64,000 nt of DNA from Phycisphaerae bacterium. GTDB lineage: Bacteria > Planctomycetota > Phycisphaerae > Tepidisphaerales > Tepidisphaeraceae. A model generated the notes under the pieces. That model ran no database searches, was not told the DNA's origin, and was given only the letters and a program-made list of their open reading frames with translations. The position numbers were made by a program, and so were the translations under genes. The stretch is from contig JAICIO010000016.1 of the NCBI GenBank assembly GCA_025924315.1, forward strand, positions 1-64,000, given 5' to 3'. Below, piece by piece: positions 8,424 through 16,066 of the stretch; position 1 is the first letter of the stretch, and each line of letters opens with the position of its first letter.

Positions 8424-8675
8424 TCAGCGAGGATTATCCATCGTGCCTTCGTAAATCGATTCGCGGCTGTCATCAACGAAATGTCCGACGGGTTTGTGGC
8501 TTTCGACCCACGCCTTGAAGGCCTCCGCCCATCGCTCTCGCTCCTCCGGTGTGGATGATTCAGTGAGATGATGCGTTTCAATCGGTTCTAACACGGTGAC
8601 GCGCACCCGCTGTCCGCGAAGGTCCTCGCGATGGATGAGATCGTCCCAAGTTCCCTCGATGATGCGAGTCGTCAT
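8424..8675 (-). CDS. Putative type II antitoxin
   Basis: 83 residues, acidic. The N-terminal half (GTWDDLIHREDLRGQRVRVTVL) resembles the short beta-rich N-termini of antitoxins that precede PIN toxins in cyanobacteria and planctomycetes. The C-terminal half is helical and charged (PEERERWAEAFKAWVESH), as expected for the toxin-wrapping segment. Located six bases upstream of the PIN gene on the same strand. By analogy the pair would repress its own promoter, upstream of 8675. The antitoxin assignment rests mainly on position and length. Confidence 0.75.
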   Translation of the reverse strand: MTTRIIEGTWDDLIHREDLRGQRVRVTVLEPIETHHLTESSTPEERERWAEAFKAWVESHKPVGHFVDDSRESIYEGTMDNPR

Positions 8676-8728
8676 AGCATCACCATTGTAGTAACACGCC
8701 CATGAAAACTGAACCGAAATCCCGGAAG

Positions 8729-8757
8729 TTGACCGGCTTGTGCGGGTCTCGTAAGCT
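8729..8757 (+). promoter_or_regulatory. Possible promoter for purF
   Basis: TTGACC, 17 bases, TAAGCT. The -35 box is five of six to consensus, the -10 weak. It sits about 75 bases before the favoured purF start codon. Confidence 0.3.
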
Positions 8758-8832
8758 TCGTCTTTGATGCGATCGCGTCGTCATTTGACCGGTCGCAGCA
8801 TTCCTGAAACGCCCGTCAAACGGAGAACTCAA

Positions 8833-10275
8833 TTGTCTGTCGAACTCCCTCTCTATCCGGAGTATGAGAAGAAGGAGAAGTGCGGCCTCTTTGGAATTTG
8901 GGGTTCGCAGGAAGCGGCGCGCATCTGCTATCAGGGCCTCTTTGCGCAGCAACATCGCGGGCAGGAGTCGGCGGGGATTGTTGTCTCCGATGGTATGAAT
9001 CTCAATGGGCACACGGGCATGGGCCTCGTGTCGCAGGTGTTTTCGCCGCGATTGCTGCAGGAAGAACTCAAGGGGCACGGCGGGATCGGGCACGTTCGAT
9101 ATTCGACGACCGGTTCGAGCAAGCTCTGCAACGCACAGCCGTTGCTTCGGCAATATCTGATGGGGCCGGTGGCGGTCGCGCACAATGGCAATCTGATCAA
9201 CGCGGCGCTGCTCCGTCGAAGTTACGAAGAGCACGGGCATATTTTTCAGAGCACGACCGATACCGAAATCATCGTGCATCTGCTGGCCAAGCCGACGCAC
9301 GTCGAGAAGCATGATCCGCTGCCGCACGTGTTGCGACATCTGCAGGGCGCGTATTCGCTTCTGTTCTTGTTCCCAAATCGCATCGAAGCGTGCCGCGATC
9401 CGTGGGGCATTCGGCCGTTGTCGCTCGGTCGGACCCAGGAAGGGCATTGGGTCGTCGCGAGCGAAACGTGCGCGTTCGATGCGATCGGCGCGAGGTATGA
9501 GCGCGATGTTGAGCCAGGCGAGATCGTCCGCATCGATGATGGCGGCATCCAGAGCCGCCGCTTTGCCGAGCCGGCGGAGATCGGCGCGCGGTGCGTTTTT
9601 GAGCATGTCTATTTTGCGAATCCCGCGAGCAAGCTGTTCGGCGAAAATGTGACACGCGTTCGCCAGGAAATGGGTCGACAGCTGGCGCGGGAATCGGGGG
9701 TCGAAGCCGACGCCGTCATCCCGATGCCCGACAGCGGGCGCAGCGCCGCTCTTGGTTTCGCCAAGGAATCGGGAATTCCGTTTGAAGAAGGGATCGTGCC
9801 GAATCGATTCGTCGGCCGCACGTTCATCCTGCCGAATCAGTCGCAGCGCGACCTCGCGGTCAACATGAAACTCAACATCATCGGCGAACTCGTGAAAGAC
9901 AAACGCATCGTTGTCGTCGATGACTCAATCGTCCGCGGAACAACGACCCGGTCAAAGATGCGGGCGCTTCGTCGCGCCGGCGCGAAAGAGATTCACCTGC
10001 GCATCAGCTGCCCGCCGATCCGTCACCCCTGCTTTTACGGCATCGACTTCGCGACAACAAACGAGCTGATCGCCCACAACCGCACGGTCGAGCAGATCAA
10101 GGATTATCTCGAAGTCGATTCGCTCGCGTATCTCTCACTTGAAGGCACCGTAGCCGCCACGCGGCTCGACCCCAAACACTGCTGCACCGCCTGCTGGAGC
10201 GGTGAGTACAAGATCCCCATCGATCATCAGCAGACGAAGTTGGGGTTTGAGCTGGATCAGCTGAAGATGTTTTAG
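8833..10275 (+). CDS. purF: Amidophosphoribosyltransferase
   Basis: First committed enzyme of purine synthesis: PRPP plus glutamine to phosphoribosylamine. About 480 residues. The class II glutaminase begins at the conserved nucleophile in EKCGLFGIWG (Cys17 with the chosen start), implying a 16-residue propeptide to be removed. Further landmarks are RYSTTGSS and GPVAVAHNGN, and the PRPP loop VVVDDSIVRGTTTRSKM near residue 360. Cysteines in CVFEHVYF, RHPCFYG and CCTACW match the [4Fe-4S] type of PurF found in Bacillus and many other phyla. The TTG at 8833 is favoured because GGAG lies seven bases upstream; an ATG at 8767 would add 22 residues to the propeptide. Confidence 0.96.
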   Translation: MSVELPLYPEYEKKEKCGLFGIWGSQEAARICYQGLFAQQHRGQESAGIVVSDGMNLNGHTGMGLVSQVFSPRLLQEELKGHGGIGHVRYSTTGSSKLCNAQPLLRQYLMGPVAVAHNGNLINAALLRRSYEEHGHIFQSTTDTEIIVHLLAKPTHVEKHDPLPHVLRHLQGAYSLLFLFPNRIEACRDPWGIRPLSLGRTQEGHWVVASETCAFDAIGARYERDVEPGEIVRIDDGGIQSRRFAEPAEIGARCVFEHVYFANPASKLFGENVTRVRQEMGRQLARESGVEADAVIPMPDSGRSAALGFAKESGIPFEEGIVPNRFVGRTFILPNQSQRDLAVNMKLNIIGELVKDKRIVVVDDSIVRGTTTRSKMRALRRAGAKEIHLRISCPPIRHPCFYGIDFATTNELIAHNRTVEQIKDYLEVDSLAYLSLEGTVAATRLDPKHCCTACWSGEYKIPIDHQQTKLGFELDQLKMF

Positions 10276-10288
10276 TGCCTTTGCCTTC

Positions 10289-10365
10289 GTAGGGTCCGCT
10301 TTAGCGGACCGGTTATTTCTGCCCGAACAAAGAGAGTAACCGGTCCGCTGAAGCGCGACCCTACA
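10289..10365. repeat. P1 palindrome, copy 1
   Basis: Two hairpins, GGTCCGCTTTAGCGGACC and GGTCCGCTGAAGCGcGACC, joined by GGTTATT...GTAACC so that the whole unit is also an inverted repeat, bounded by GTAGGG and CCTAC. Lies between the convergent purF and RidA genes. Each half is a GC stem followed by a T-rich GGTTATTT, as in a weak intrinsic terminator. Confidence 0.85.
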
Positions 10366-10381
10366 AAAGCACGACCTTCAA

Positions 10382-10795
10382 TCACGCCACAATCGCATCC
10401 GCTTCGATTTCAATTTGTGCTTCGGAGTCGATGAGCTTGGTGACTTCGACGATTGTGGTGGCGGGGCGGATTTCGGCGAAGACTTCGCCGTGGACTTTGG
10501 CGACTTGTTCCCACTTGCTCACGTCAGTCACGAACATCCGCGTGCGGATGACGTGCTCGATCTTTCCGCCGAGGGCTTCGATGGCGGCGCGGATGATTGC
10601 GAGCGAGCGTCGCGCCTGGTCTTCCATTGAGCCGGAGTACTTGCCATCGGCGCCGATGCCGACGGTGCCGGTGACCGCGATGTAGTTTCCGCTGCGCACG
10701 GCGCGGGAGTAACCCATCTTCGGTTCCCACTTCGAGCCTGAGCTGGCGCATTTGCGGCCCACGCGGTCGGTGACGGTGATGGTTATGTCGGCCAT
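10382..10795 (-). CDS. RidA/YjgF family protein
   Basis: 137-residue RidA-superfamily protein, trimeric enamine/imine deaminase fold that removes reactive intermediates from PLP enzymes. Conserved blocks are seen: GYSRAVRSGNYIAVTGTVG near the N-terminus, AIIRAAIEALGG in the middle, and RPATTIVEV with the substrate-binding arginine. The ATG at 10795 has GGAG eight bases upstream and begins at the first beta strand; upstream codons are non-conserved. The slightly longer N-terminus places it outside the archetypal RidA subfamily, so the precise substrate is open. Confidence 0.88.
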   Translation of the reverse strand: MADITITVTDRVGRKCASSGSKWEPKMGYSRAVRSGNYIAVTGTVGIGADGKYSGSMEDQARRSLAIIRAAIEALGGKIEHVIRTRMFVTDVSKWEQVAKVHGEVFAEIRPATTIVEVTKLIDSEAQIEIEADAIVA

Positions 10796-11115
10796 GAAAA
10801 ACTCCTTCGTTGGTAAGGTAAGGGCGGGCATCTTACTGAGGTGCGTCGAACGAGGCGAGAGGGCTGGTGATTGCTGATTGATGATTGACCTCGCATTTGT
10901 CACGCACCAATCACGAATCACCAATCCTCGGCTTTTGCAAGGCATAACCCGCTCGGTTCAATAGAGTTAACACAATCTGCCGCGGTCGGAATCCGCTCCA
11001 GTCCCTCATTAGGGATACTTCACACCACAAGGACGCGTCTTAGGTTTCCGCCTCGCTTGAAGTCGGCGATGGGTGCGGTGGTCGCACGCTCGTCCGGCTC
11101 GTTAGAGGAGATGTC
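10796..11115. other. 320-bp divergent intergenic region
   Basis: Between the RidA gene and the exported protein gene at 11116. It holds a P6-type palindrome (10864-10927), then about 190 bases with no open frame, hairpin or convincing promoter that I can see, ending in GAGGAG just before the ATG at 11116. Confidence 0.6.
10864..10927. repeat. P6-type palindrome, short copy
   Basis: TGGTGATTGCTGATTGATG on the left and ACCAATCACGAATCACCAATC on the right form an imperfect inverted repeat related to the longer unit at 3261-3393. Both lie in divergent gaps. Confidence 0.65.
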
Positions 11116-11934
11116 ATGTTACGCGTTCGCGAGACGATGGGGTTGGTTCGTTCGATTCCGCTTTGGGTGGTTCCGCTTCCGCTGCTGGCCATCGTCATGT
11201 TGACGGCCGGTGCGGGTTCCAATCCGTCTGTCCCGGCATCGGTGACGCGCTATGGCACGGCCGTCGCGATGGGCAAGGGCACCGCGCGTTCGTGGGTCAA
11301 CTACGATGAGCAGGGTCTGCCAAAGGCGATTGGTATCTCGATGGAGGAGGCGGCGCTGAAAGGCCTGCCGACGGAATCAACCGGCAAAGCCTGCTGTGCG
11401 GAACACGAGTACGTGCTTGACCTGCCGGTCGACGCGCCGACGCCGTTCAATCACATCGTCATCAACTGGAACCCGAAGGGTCACGAGCCGGCGGGGATCT
11501 ACGATAAGCCGCACTTCGACTTTCACTTCTACATGATGAAGCCGGACGCGCGCCAGAAGATCACCGCCGAAGGCGACGACGTGCAGCGCGCGACGAAGGC
11601 GCTCGCGCAAGACGAAATGCCCGATGGTTATGTGATGGCCCCCGTCCCGCCCATGCCGCGGATGGGCACGCATCTCGTGAACCCCAGGGGCCGCGAGTTT
11701 ACGGGCAAGCCGTTTACCAAGACGCTGATCTACGGCGCCTACGACAGCCGCGTGACGTTCATCGAGCCGATGATTACCAAGGCGTATCTCGAATCGAAGC
11801 CGAACACGACGGAACTGATCGCTCTGCCGAAGAAGTATGCGACCGCCGGCTATTACCCGACCGCGTACACCGTGAAGTGGGACCCAAGCAATCGCGAGTA
11901 TCTCATCGCGCTCGAAGGCCTGACGCAGCGGTAA
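11116..11934 (+). CDS. Exported protein, DUF5602/TTHB210-like
   Basis: 272 residues with an N-terminal signal sequence or anchor: charged start, then hydrophobic PLWVVPLPLLAIVMLTAGAG to about residue 34. The mature part contains CC at about residue 93 in GKACCAEHEY, then HFDFHFYMM, a His/Asp/Phe-rich strand that recurs in TTHB210/DUF5602-type periplasmic proteins, and YYPTAYTVKWD near the end. The family was first noted next to an ECF sigma system in Thermus; no sigma factor adjoins it here. GAGGAG seven bases upstream supports the start at 11116. Function unknown; a metal-binding or ligand-binding periplasmic role is possible from the HxDxHxY pattern. Confidence 0.65.
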   Translation: MLRVRETMGLVRSIPLWVVPLPLLAIVMLTAGAGSNPSVPASVTRYGTAVAMGKGTARSWVNYDEQGLPKAIGISMEEAALKGLPTESTGKACCAEHEYVLDLPVDAPTPFNHIVINWNPKGHEPAGIYDKPHFDFHFYMMKPDARQKITAEGDDVQRATKALAQDEMPDGYVMAPVPPMPRMGTHLVNPRGREFTGKPFTKTLIYGAYDSRVTFIEPMITKAYLESKPNTTELIALPKKYATAGYYPTAYTVKWDPSNREYLIALEGLTQR

Positions 11935-11949
11935 TTCGCTGAGTTACTT

Positions 11950-12026
11950 GTAGGGTCTCCGCTTCAGCGGGACGGTTATTTGTCTGTCGAACAATGAGTA
12001 ACCGGTCCGCTGAAGCGGACCCTACA
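11950..12026. repeat. P1 palindrome, copy 2
   Basis: Starts GTAGGGTCTCCGCTTCAGCG and ends CGCTGAAGCGGACCCTACA. The left arm has small insertions relative to other copies. Convergent gap after the exported protein gene. Confidence 0.85.
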
Positions 12027-12175
12027 GAATCACGTGGAATACGCCGGGAGATGTCATGGCGAAAGAACTAATCCCGGGCGAAAGAAGCCGGCTATCAAAT
12101 CCACGCGCGTCGAAAAACTGCTGGGGCCGGATTCGATGGTGGTGGGATAAAGTAATCGTCATTTGACCGAGTTTC

Positions 12176-12248
12176 GGGAGGGCGAGGCCCCCGCCGAGCC
12201 GTTTCATGCGATGACGAAAATCCCTCGGCAGAAGACTCGCCCCTCCCA
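12176..12248. repeat. P9 palindrome, copy 1
   Basis: GGGAGGGCGAGGCCCCCGCC on the left, with GGCAGAAGACTCGCCCCTCCCA as a degenerate right arm. The second copy is at 17527-17599. It ends two bases before the stop codon of the PRC-barrel gene. Confidence 0.75.
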
Positions 12249-12250
12249 GG

Positions 12251-12568
12251 CTATTCAATTTCCTCGACTTCTTCCTTTCGACCTTGCAGTTTCGGATGTT
12301 TCGGATCGGACAGATCCATTTTGTCCCAGGGAATCTTGTGCGTGACTTGTCCCTTTCGGGCGCCGAACGGAAGCAAGGCGGAGTAGGCGAGGCCGGGGAT
12401 GGAGAGACGTTCGATTAGCCCTTGGCGGCCGAGGAGGAAATGAGTGATCACCGTTTCGCCGTCGCGTTCTTCGCAGCGGAATTCTTCGATTCGGCCGACG
12501 TTGTTGCCGTCGAGGTCGATCACCTTTCGGCCGAGGAGTCCCTCGAGATGAACTCGTTTGCCGGCCAT
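12251..12568 (-). CDS. PRC-barrel domain protein
   Basis: 105 residues. The core VHLEGLLGRKVIDLDGNNVGRIEE is a typical PRC-barrel opening (a conserved xGxxVxDxxGxxxGxVxD strand pair), followed by strands VITHFLLG and a charged C-terminus. PRC barrels occur in RimM, photosynthetic reaction-centre H and in bacterial proteins that tether or regulate membrane partners. The start codon at 12568 shares one base with the stop of the preceding gene (TAATG). It is the last gene of the four-gene operon with the Nramp-like transporter, so it may be a cytoplasmic modulator of transport. Confidence 0.82.
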   Translation of the reverse strand: MAGKRVHLEGLLGRKVIDLDGNNVGRIEEFRCEERDGETVITHFLLGRQGLIERLSIPGLAYSALLPFGARKGQVTHKIPWDKMDLSDPKHPKLQGRKEEVEEIE

Positions 12569-12927
12569 TATTGCGACCCCGGAATGTGCCGAATGATGTG
12601 CTCGCATAGCGCCTGTTCCCATCGCAGGGCTGGTGTACGCTCGGCGTCGATAATCACTTTTGTGTCGATGTTGACGAACTTCACCTTCGACCACGCGATG
12701 CGCATCACGCGGCCTCTTCGCAGGCCGAAGCGCCGGCCGAGCCAGCGCACGATGGGTTCGAACTTCGGAGAGATCCGTCGAGCGAGCACCGGAAACCCGC
12801 ATTCGATGAACACGATGCGCGGCGGAGCATTGTCGCGCAGCTCGATCGTCAGGCCGTCGACCATTCCCATCGGCCGCATGTTCTCATCGATGAGCTGGCT
12901 ATCGAGCACGTCGCGCACCAGATCCAT
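12568..12927 (-). CDS. Small PRC-barrel-like protein
   Basis: 119 residues. The N-terminus (DLVRDVLDSQLIDENMRPMGMVDGL) follows the PRC-barrel strand pattern, with the G/D-rich turn that joins the first two strands. A basic middle (RWLGRRFGLRRGRVMRI) and a strand-rich C-terminal half follow. The ATG at 12927 overlaps the transporter stop by one base (TGATG), and its own stop overlaps the next start by one base, so the three genes are very probably translated together. No enzyme motif seen. A regulatory or tethering role for the transporter is inference from position. Confidence 0.72.
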   Translation of the reverse strand: MDLVRDVLDSQLIDENMRPMGMVDGLTIELRDNAPPRIVFIECGFPVLARRISPKFEPIVRWLGRRFGLRRGRVMRIAWSKVKFVNIDTKVIIDAERTPALRWEQALCEHIIRHIPGSQ

Positions 12928-14144
12928 CACGAACCTCCGAGTAACTCCAGTGGAATGGCAACGATGGCCAGCACGAATGCGATGACCACGATCGCGAACA
13001 CGACTCCGTTGCTGAGCATCCCGTTTTTGTGTTTCCCGACTAACTCCTCGTCGTTCATGATGACGAGGAACGGAAAAACGATCAGCGGCAGAATCACGCA
13101 TGTGATCGCGGTGGAAAAGAGCGTGAGCTTGAGCGGGTCGACGCCGACGATCGAGAAGATCGATGCGACCGCGATGAACAATGTGAACATCATGCTGAAG
13201 CGCGTTGCGTTGCCGGGCTTTTCGTTTTCGCCCCACTTCCAACCGAAGGTTTGTCCGTAGACGTAGGCGATGTCGAGGCTCAATTCGAGCGCCGCGCCGG
13301 AGCAGGCGATAAAAAGCGCAGCGCCGAAGATCCAGAATCCCCGGATGCCCAGCGGACTCGATGTGATGAGCGCAACCTGGGTGTAATCATTCACGTCGAT
13401 CTTCCGCGGATGGAGAACCATCGCGGCGCAAATGAGAACGGCGACGGAAACGAGTCCGCCGAAGCCCATGCCGAGCGTCGCGGAGATGCGGTTCGGCCAG
13501 ATGTCGCCTTCGTCCCAGTTGTCTTCCACCGCGCCGCTGGAATAGAAGTTGAACAAGTAAGGGCTGACCGTTGCGCCGATCATGCTCACCACGAGAAACC
13601 AGTAGCGCGATTTCTCATGCGTCGGCAGCGTCGGAATGAGGCCTTTGAACATGTCCGCAGGCGCGGGATGCAGCTTAAAAGCGGCGACGACGAACACCAG
13701 CGTGATCAAACCAAGCAGCGAAACGCCATACTCGATGATTCCGAAGTTGCCGTACCAAAGCGTCGCCCAAACGACTACAGCGACGAGCGGCGCCCACCAT
13801 TGAAACGAGATGCCGGTCATCAATTGCAAACCGATGCAGGCTCCGCCGATTTCCGATGCGAGCACGAGCAGATCGACGAACGTCTCCGCGATGAGCGGAA
13901 CGATGTAGTAATTGAATCCGAGCCGCTTACGCACGGCCGCGGGGAGCGCGTGATGACTGATCGCCGCAAGCCGCCCCGACATCTCGATCAAACAGATCAC
14001 GCAGATCGTTCCCAGGACGATGGGCCAGATGAGTTGAAACCTGAACAGCGCGCCCGCCTGCGCACTGGTCGCGATCGAACCGACCTCGAGAAATCCGCCG
14101 ATGCTCGTGATGATGCCAAGGGCGATTTCCAGAAGCCTTCTCAT
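12927..14144 (-). CDS. Nramp-fold transporter with altered metal-site motifs
   Basis: 405-residue, roughly eleven-helix protein of the Nramp/LeuT fold. In classical Nramp/MntH proteins helix 1 carries DPGN and helix 6 carries MPH, which together coordinate Mn or Fe. Here the aligned positions read EVGS (in GGFLEVGSIATSAQAG) and SPY (in GATVSPYLFNF), so the acidic residue is Glu, the Asn is Ser, and both the soft Met and the His are lost. Flanking helices and the GATV lead-in are conserved, so this is a diverged member, not a misassignment. Its substrate may be a harder cation, as in Nramp-related Mg transporters, or something else. It starts four bases inside the lipoprotein gene (ATGA) and is followed by two PRC-barrel-type genes. 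Confidence 0.85.
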   Translation of the reverse strand: MRRLLEIALGIITSIGGFLEVGSIATSAQAGALFRFQLIWPIVLGTICVICLIEMSGRLAAISHHALPAAVRKRLGFNYYIVPLIAETFVDLLVLASEIGGACIGLQLMTGISFQWWAPLVAVVVWATLWYGNFGIIEYGVSLLGLITLVFVVAAFKLHPAPADMFKGLIPTLPTHEKSRYWFLVVSMIGATVSPYLFNFYSSGAVEDNWDEGDIWPNRISATLGMGFGGLVSVAVLICAAMVLHPRKIDVNDYTQVALITSSPLGIRGFWIFGAALFIACSGAALELSLDIAYVYGQTFGWKWGENEKPGNATRFSMMFTLFIAVASIFSIVGVDPLKLTLFSTAITCVILPLIVFPFLVIMNDEELVGKHKNGMLSNGVVFAIVVIAFVLAIVAIPLELLGGS

Positions 14145-14542
14145 CGCGCCTCCAATCGGCGCGATTCCGGATCAATCGCTGCGATGCGCTGCTTGATCTG
14201 CTGGTTGTCATCCGTTTCGATCGCAAGCTTGATCTTCTCGGCGGAGTCGGAAAGAGCGAGAATCCGCGCTGCGAGCGCCTTCTTTTGATCGGTGTAACCT
14301 TGAACACCCTGCAGCTGTTTCGAAAGTTTGGTTAACGAATTGCGCGCGGCTTCGGTGGTTTGGCGGAGATACTCCGCGGGGACGTGGCCATCGAGCCGCA
14401 ACTGGCTGGCCATTCGCAGCGTCTGCGCCCAGGAGGAAATCCCCTTATCGATTTGCTCGAGCTGGCTCGAGGAATCGCTGCAGCCAGCCGCCGATAGCAT
14501 CAACACAACAACGGCTAGTTGGACCATCGGACGCGTTCTCAT
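14141..14542 (-). CDS. Lipoprotein, helical
   Basis: 133 residues. A lipoprotein signal peptide (VQLAVVVLMLSAAGC) ends in a clear lipobox with the acceptor Cys at residue 21. The mature part is mostly amphipathic helix with heptad-like Leu/Ala spacing (RNSLTKLSKQLQGVQGY ... ARILALSDSAEKIKLAI), suggesting a small helical bundle or coiled coil. It is the first gene of the operon with the Nramp-like transporter and overlaps it by four bases. It may be an envelope partner or scavenging protein for the same substrate; no ligand site is visible. Confidence 0.75.
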   Translation of the reverse strand: MRTRPMVQLAVVVLMLSAAGCSDSSSQLEQIDKGISSWAQTLRMASQLRLDGHVPAEYLRQTTEAARNSLTKLSKQLQGVQGYTDQKKALAARILALSDSAEKIKLAIETDDNQQIKQRIAAIDPESRRLEAR

Positions 14543-14637
14543 CGGACGCGCGCATTATGCGTAGAACGCTTCGAATTCGTCCATATCGAAAATTCTCGGT
14601 GTGATCCGCGTGTAGCCGGACTTCGAAGAGCTCAGGC

Positions 14638-14700
14638 GAGTCGCGAGCTTGCTCGCCGTTTCTTCCGGCGAAAAACGGCGTGCAAGCTCGCCGGCTAAAC
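14638..14700. repeat. P8 palindrome (GCGAGCTTGCTCGC), divergent gap
   Basis: GAGTCGCGAGCTTGCTCGCCG pairs with CGGCGTGCAAGCTCGCCGGC. Ends in GGCTAAAC, as does the other copy at 36762-36830. Between the lipoprotein operon and the serine hydrolase. Confidence 0.8.
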
Positions 14701-14820
14701 ACAGCAACCACGATGAGCCGCAAGTTTTCCAACCTTTTTCGCGTTATCGTGTCCAATAGTCGCGGCTTCAGGCCATAAATCATGAGGCCGCGGGGCTTGG
14801 GCAATCATCGGAGACTCGAA

Positions 14821-15975
14821 ATGATGACGAGAACGCTCGTGGGGATCTTCGTGTCGTTGTGCGCTGCGCCTGCATTCGCCGCGGGACCGGCCAGCGCGCC
14901 GTCGGAAGTTCCCGCATCGGCACGGGATGTCTCCGCGGAGATCAAACCGATCGTCGAGAAATACAAACTCCCCGGCATGGCGGCGCTCGCGATTGAAGGC
15001 GATCAGATCACGCTTCAAGGCGTAGCCGGCGTGCGCTGGCGGGGCAGCAAAGAAGCCATCACCATCAATGATCAGTTCCACCTCGGCTCCGACACCAAAG
15101 CGATGACCGCGACCTTGTGTGCGATGCTCGTCGAACAGGGCAAGCTGAAGTGGGACACGACGCTGGAAGAAGTCTTCCCGAAATTCGCGCCGAAGATGAA
15201 CGCGGATTTCAAGAAATGCACGCTGCGCAACCTGCTCACCAACCGCGGCGGATGTCCGGGCGATCTGTCGAAGCTGCCGATCTGGGGCAAACTCTGGTCG
15301 ATGCGCGGAAATCCGGTCGGGTCGCGCCAAGCGCTACTCGAGGCGATCACGTCGCAACCGCCGGAATATCCGCCGGGCACGAAGTTCGTTTATTCCAACG
15401 CCAACTTCGCCATCGCGGGTCACATGGCCGAAGAGGTGACACACACGCCATGGGAAAAGCTGATCACCGAGCGCCTCTTCAAGCCGCTCGGAATGAAGTC
15501 GGCCGGCTTTGGCGCGCCTCAGGGCGATCAGCCGCGCGGGCACTTCGCGAACGGAAAACCAGTCGATCCGAAATCGCCACAATCGGACAACCCATCCGGC
15601 ATCGGCCCCGCCGGCACCGTGCACTGCTCGCTGCCGGATTGGGCGAAGTTCGTCGCGTTTCATCTCACTCGCGGCGCATCGCATCCGGGATTGCTGAAGC
15701 CCGAAACGTTCGACATCCTTCACAAAGCCGAAGGCGAAGGCGACGACGCCTACGCCTACGCGATGGGCTGGCTCGTCGCGGCGCGCGGGTGGGCGCATGG
15801 CGATGCGCTCACGCATGCGGGCTCGAACACGATGTGGTACTGCGTCGTGTGGATTGCCCCCAAGCGTAACGTCGCCGCCCTCGTGGCGACGAACGAGGCC
15901 GGCGAGAATGCGCCAAAAGCATGCGATGAGGCGATCGGCGTACTGCTGCAGAAACAACTCGGAAAACTGAAGTAG
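14821..15975 (+). CDS. Secreted serine beta-lactamase-like hydrolase
   Basis: 384 residues. Signal peptide (MMTRTLVGIFVSLCAAPAFA) then a class C beta-lactamase/esterase fold. The nucleophile is in SDTK (SxxK) within FHLGSDTKAMTA, the catalytic tyrosine in YSN within FVYSNANFAIAGHM, and the third motif is HAGS near residue 340. Proteins of this type include esterases, D-aminopeptidases and rarely true beta-lactamases; planctomycete genomes hold many. GGAG seven bases upstream supports the start at 14821. No accessory domain. The substrate is unknown and antibiotic resistance should not be assumed. Confidence 0.88.
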   Translation: MMTRTLVGIFVSLCAAPAFAAGPASAPSEVPASARDVSAEIKPIVEKYKLPGMAALAIEGDQITLQGVAGVRWRGSKEAITINDQFHLGSDTKAMTATLCAMLVEQGKLKWDTTLEEVFPKFAPKMNADFKKCTLRNLLTNRGGCPGDLSKLPIWGKLWSMRGNPVGSRQALLEAITSQPPEYPPGTKFVYSNANFAIAGHMAEEVTHTPWEKLITERLFKPLGMKSAGFGAPQGDQPRGHFANGKPVDPKSPQSDNPSGIGPAGTVHCSLPDWAKFVAFHLTRGASHPGLLKPETFDILHKAEGEGDDAYAYAMGWLVAARGWAHGDALTHAGSNTMWYCVVWIAPKRNVAALVATNEAGENAPKACDEAIGVLLQKQLGKLK

Positions 15976-15980
15976 CACTT

Positions 15981-16055
15981 GTAGGGTCCGCTTCAGCGGA
16001 CCGGTTATTTCTTGTGCGCGAGAGGAGTAACCGGTCCGCTGAAGCGGACCCTACA
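15981..16055. repeat. P1 palindrome, copy 3
   Basis: GTAGGGTCCGCTTCAGCGG on the left and CCGCTGAAGCGGACCCTAC on the right, nearly perfect. It sits between the stop codons of the serine hydrolase and the carboxypeptidase-like-fold protein. Confidence 0.88.
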
Positions 16056-16066
16056 GAACCTCGGAC

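Larger units (their letters stand above)
11935..12250. other. Convergent gap with two palindromes and a possible small-ORF remnant
   Basis: A P1 copy (11950-12026) and a P9 copy (12176-12248) flank a 149-base core. The core contains GGGAG then ATG at 12056, whose frame runs 36 codons. A second frame through the same DNA (from GTG at 12034 to a stop at about 12151) ends in the more protein-like KSTRVEKLLGPDSMVVG. The core may be a frameshifted small gene, but this cannot be decided from one sequence. Confidence 0.4.

Noticed and set aside
14821-15975. Calling the serine hydrolase a beta-lactamase resistance gene
   Set aside because: SxxK, YSN and HxG motifs are shared by esterases and peptidases of this fold; nothing points to drug hydrolysis.
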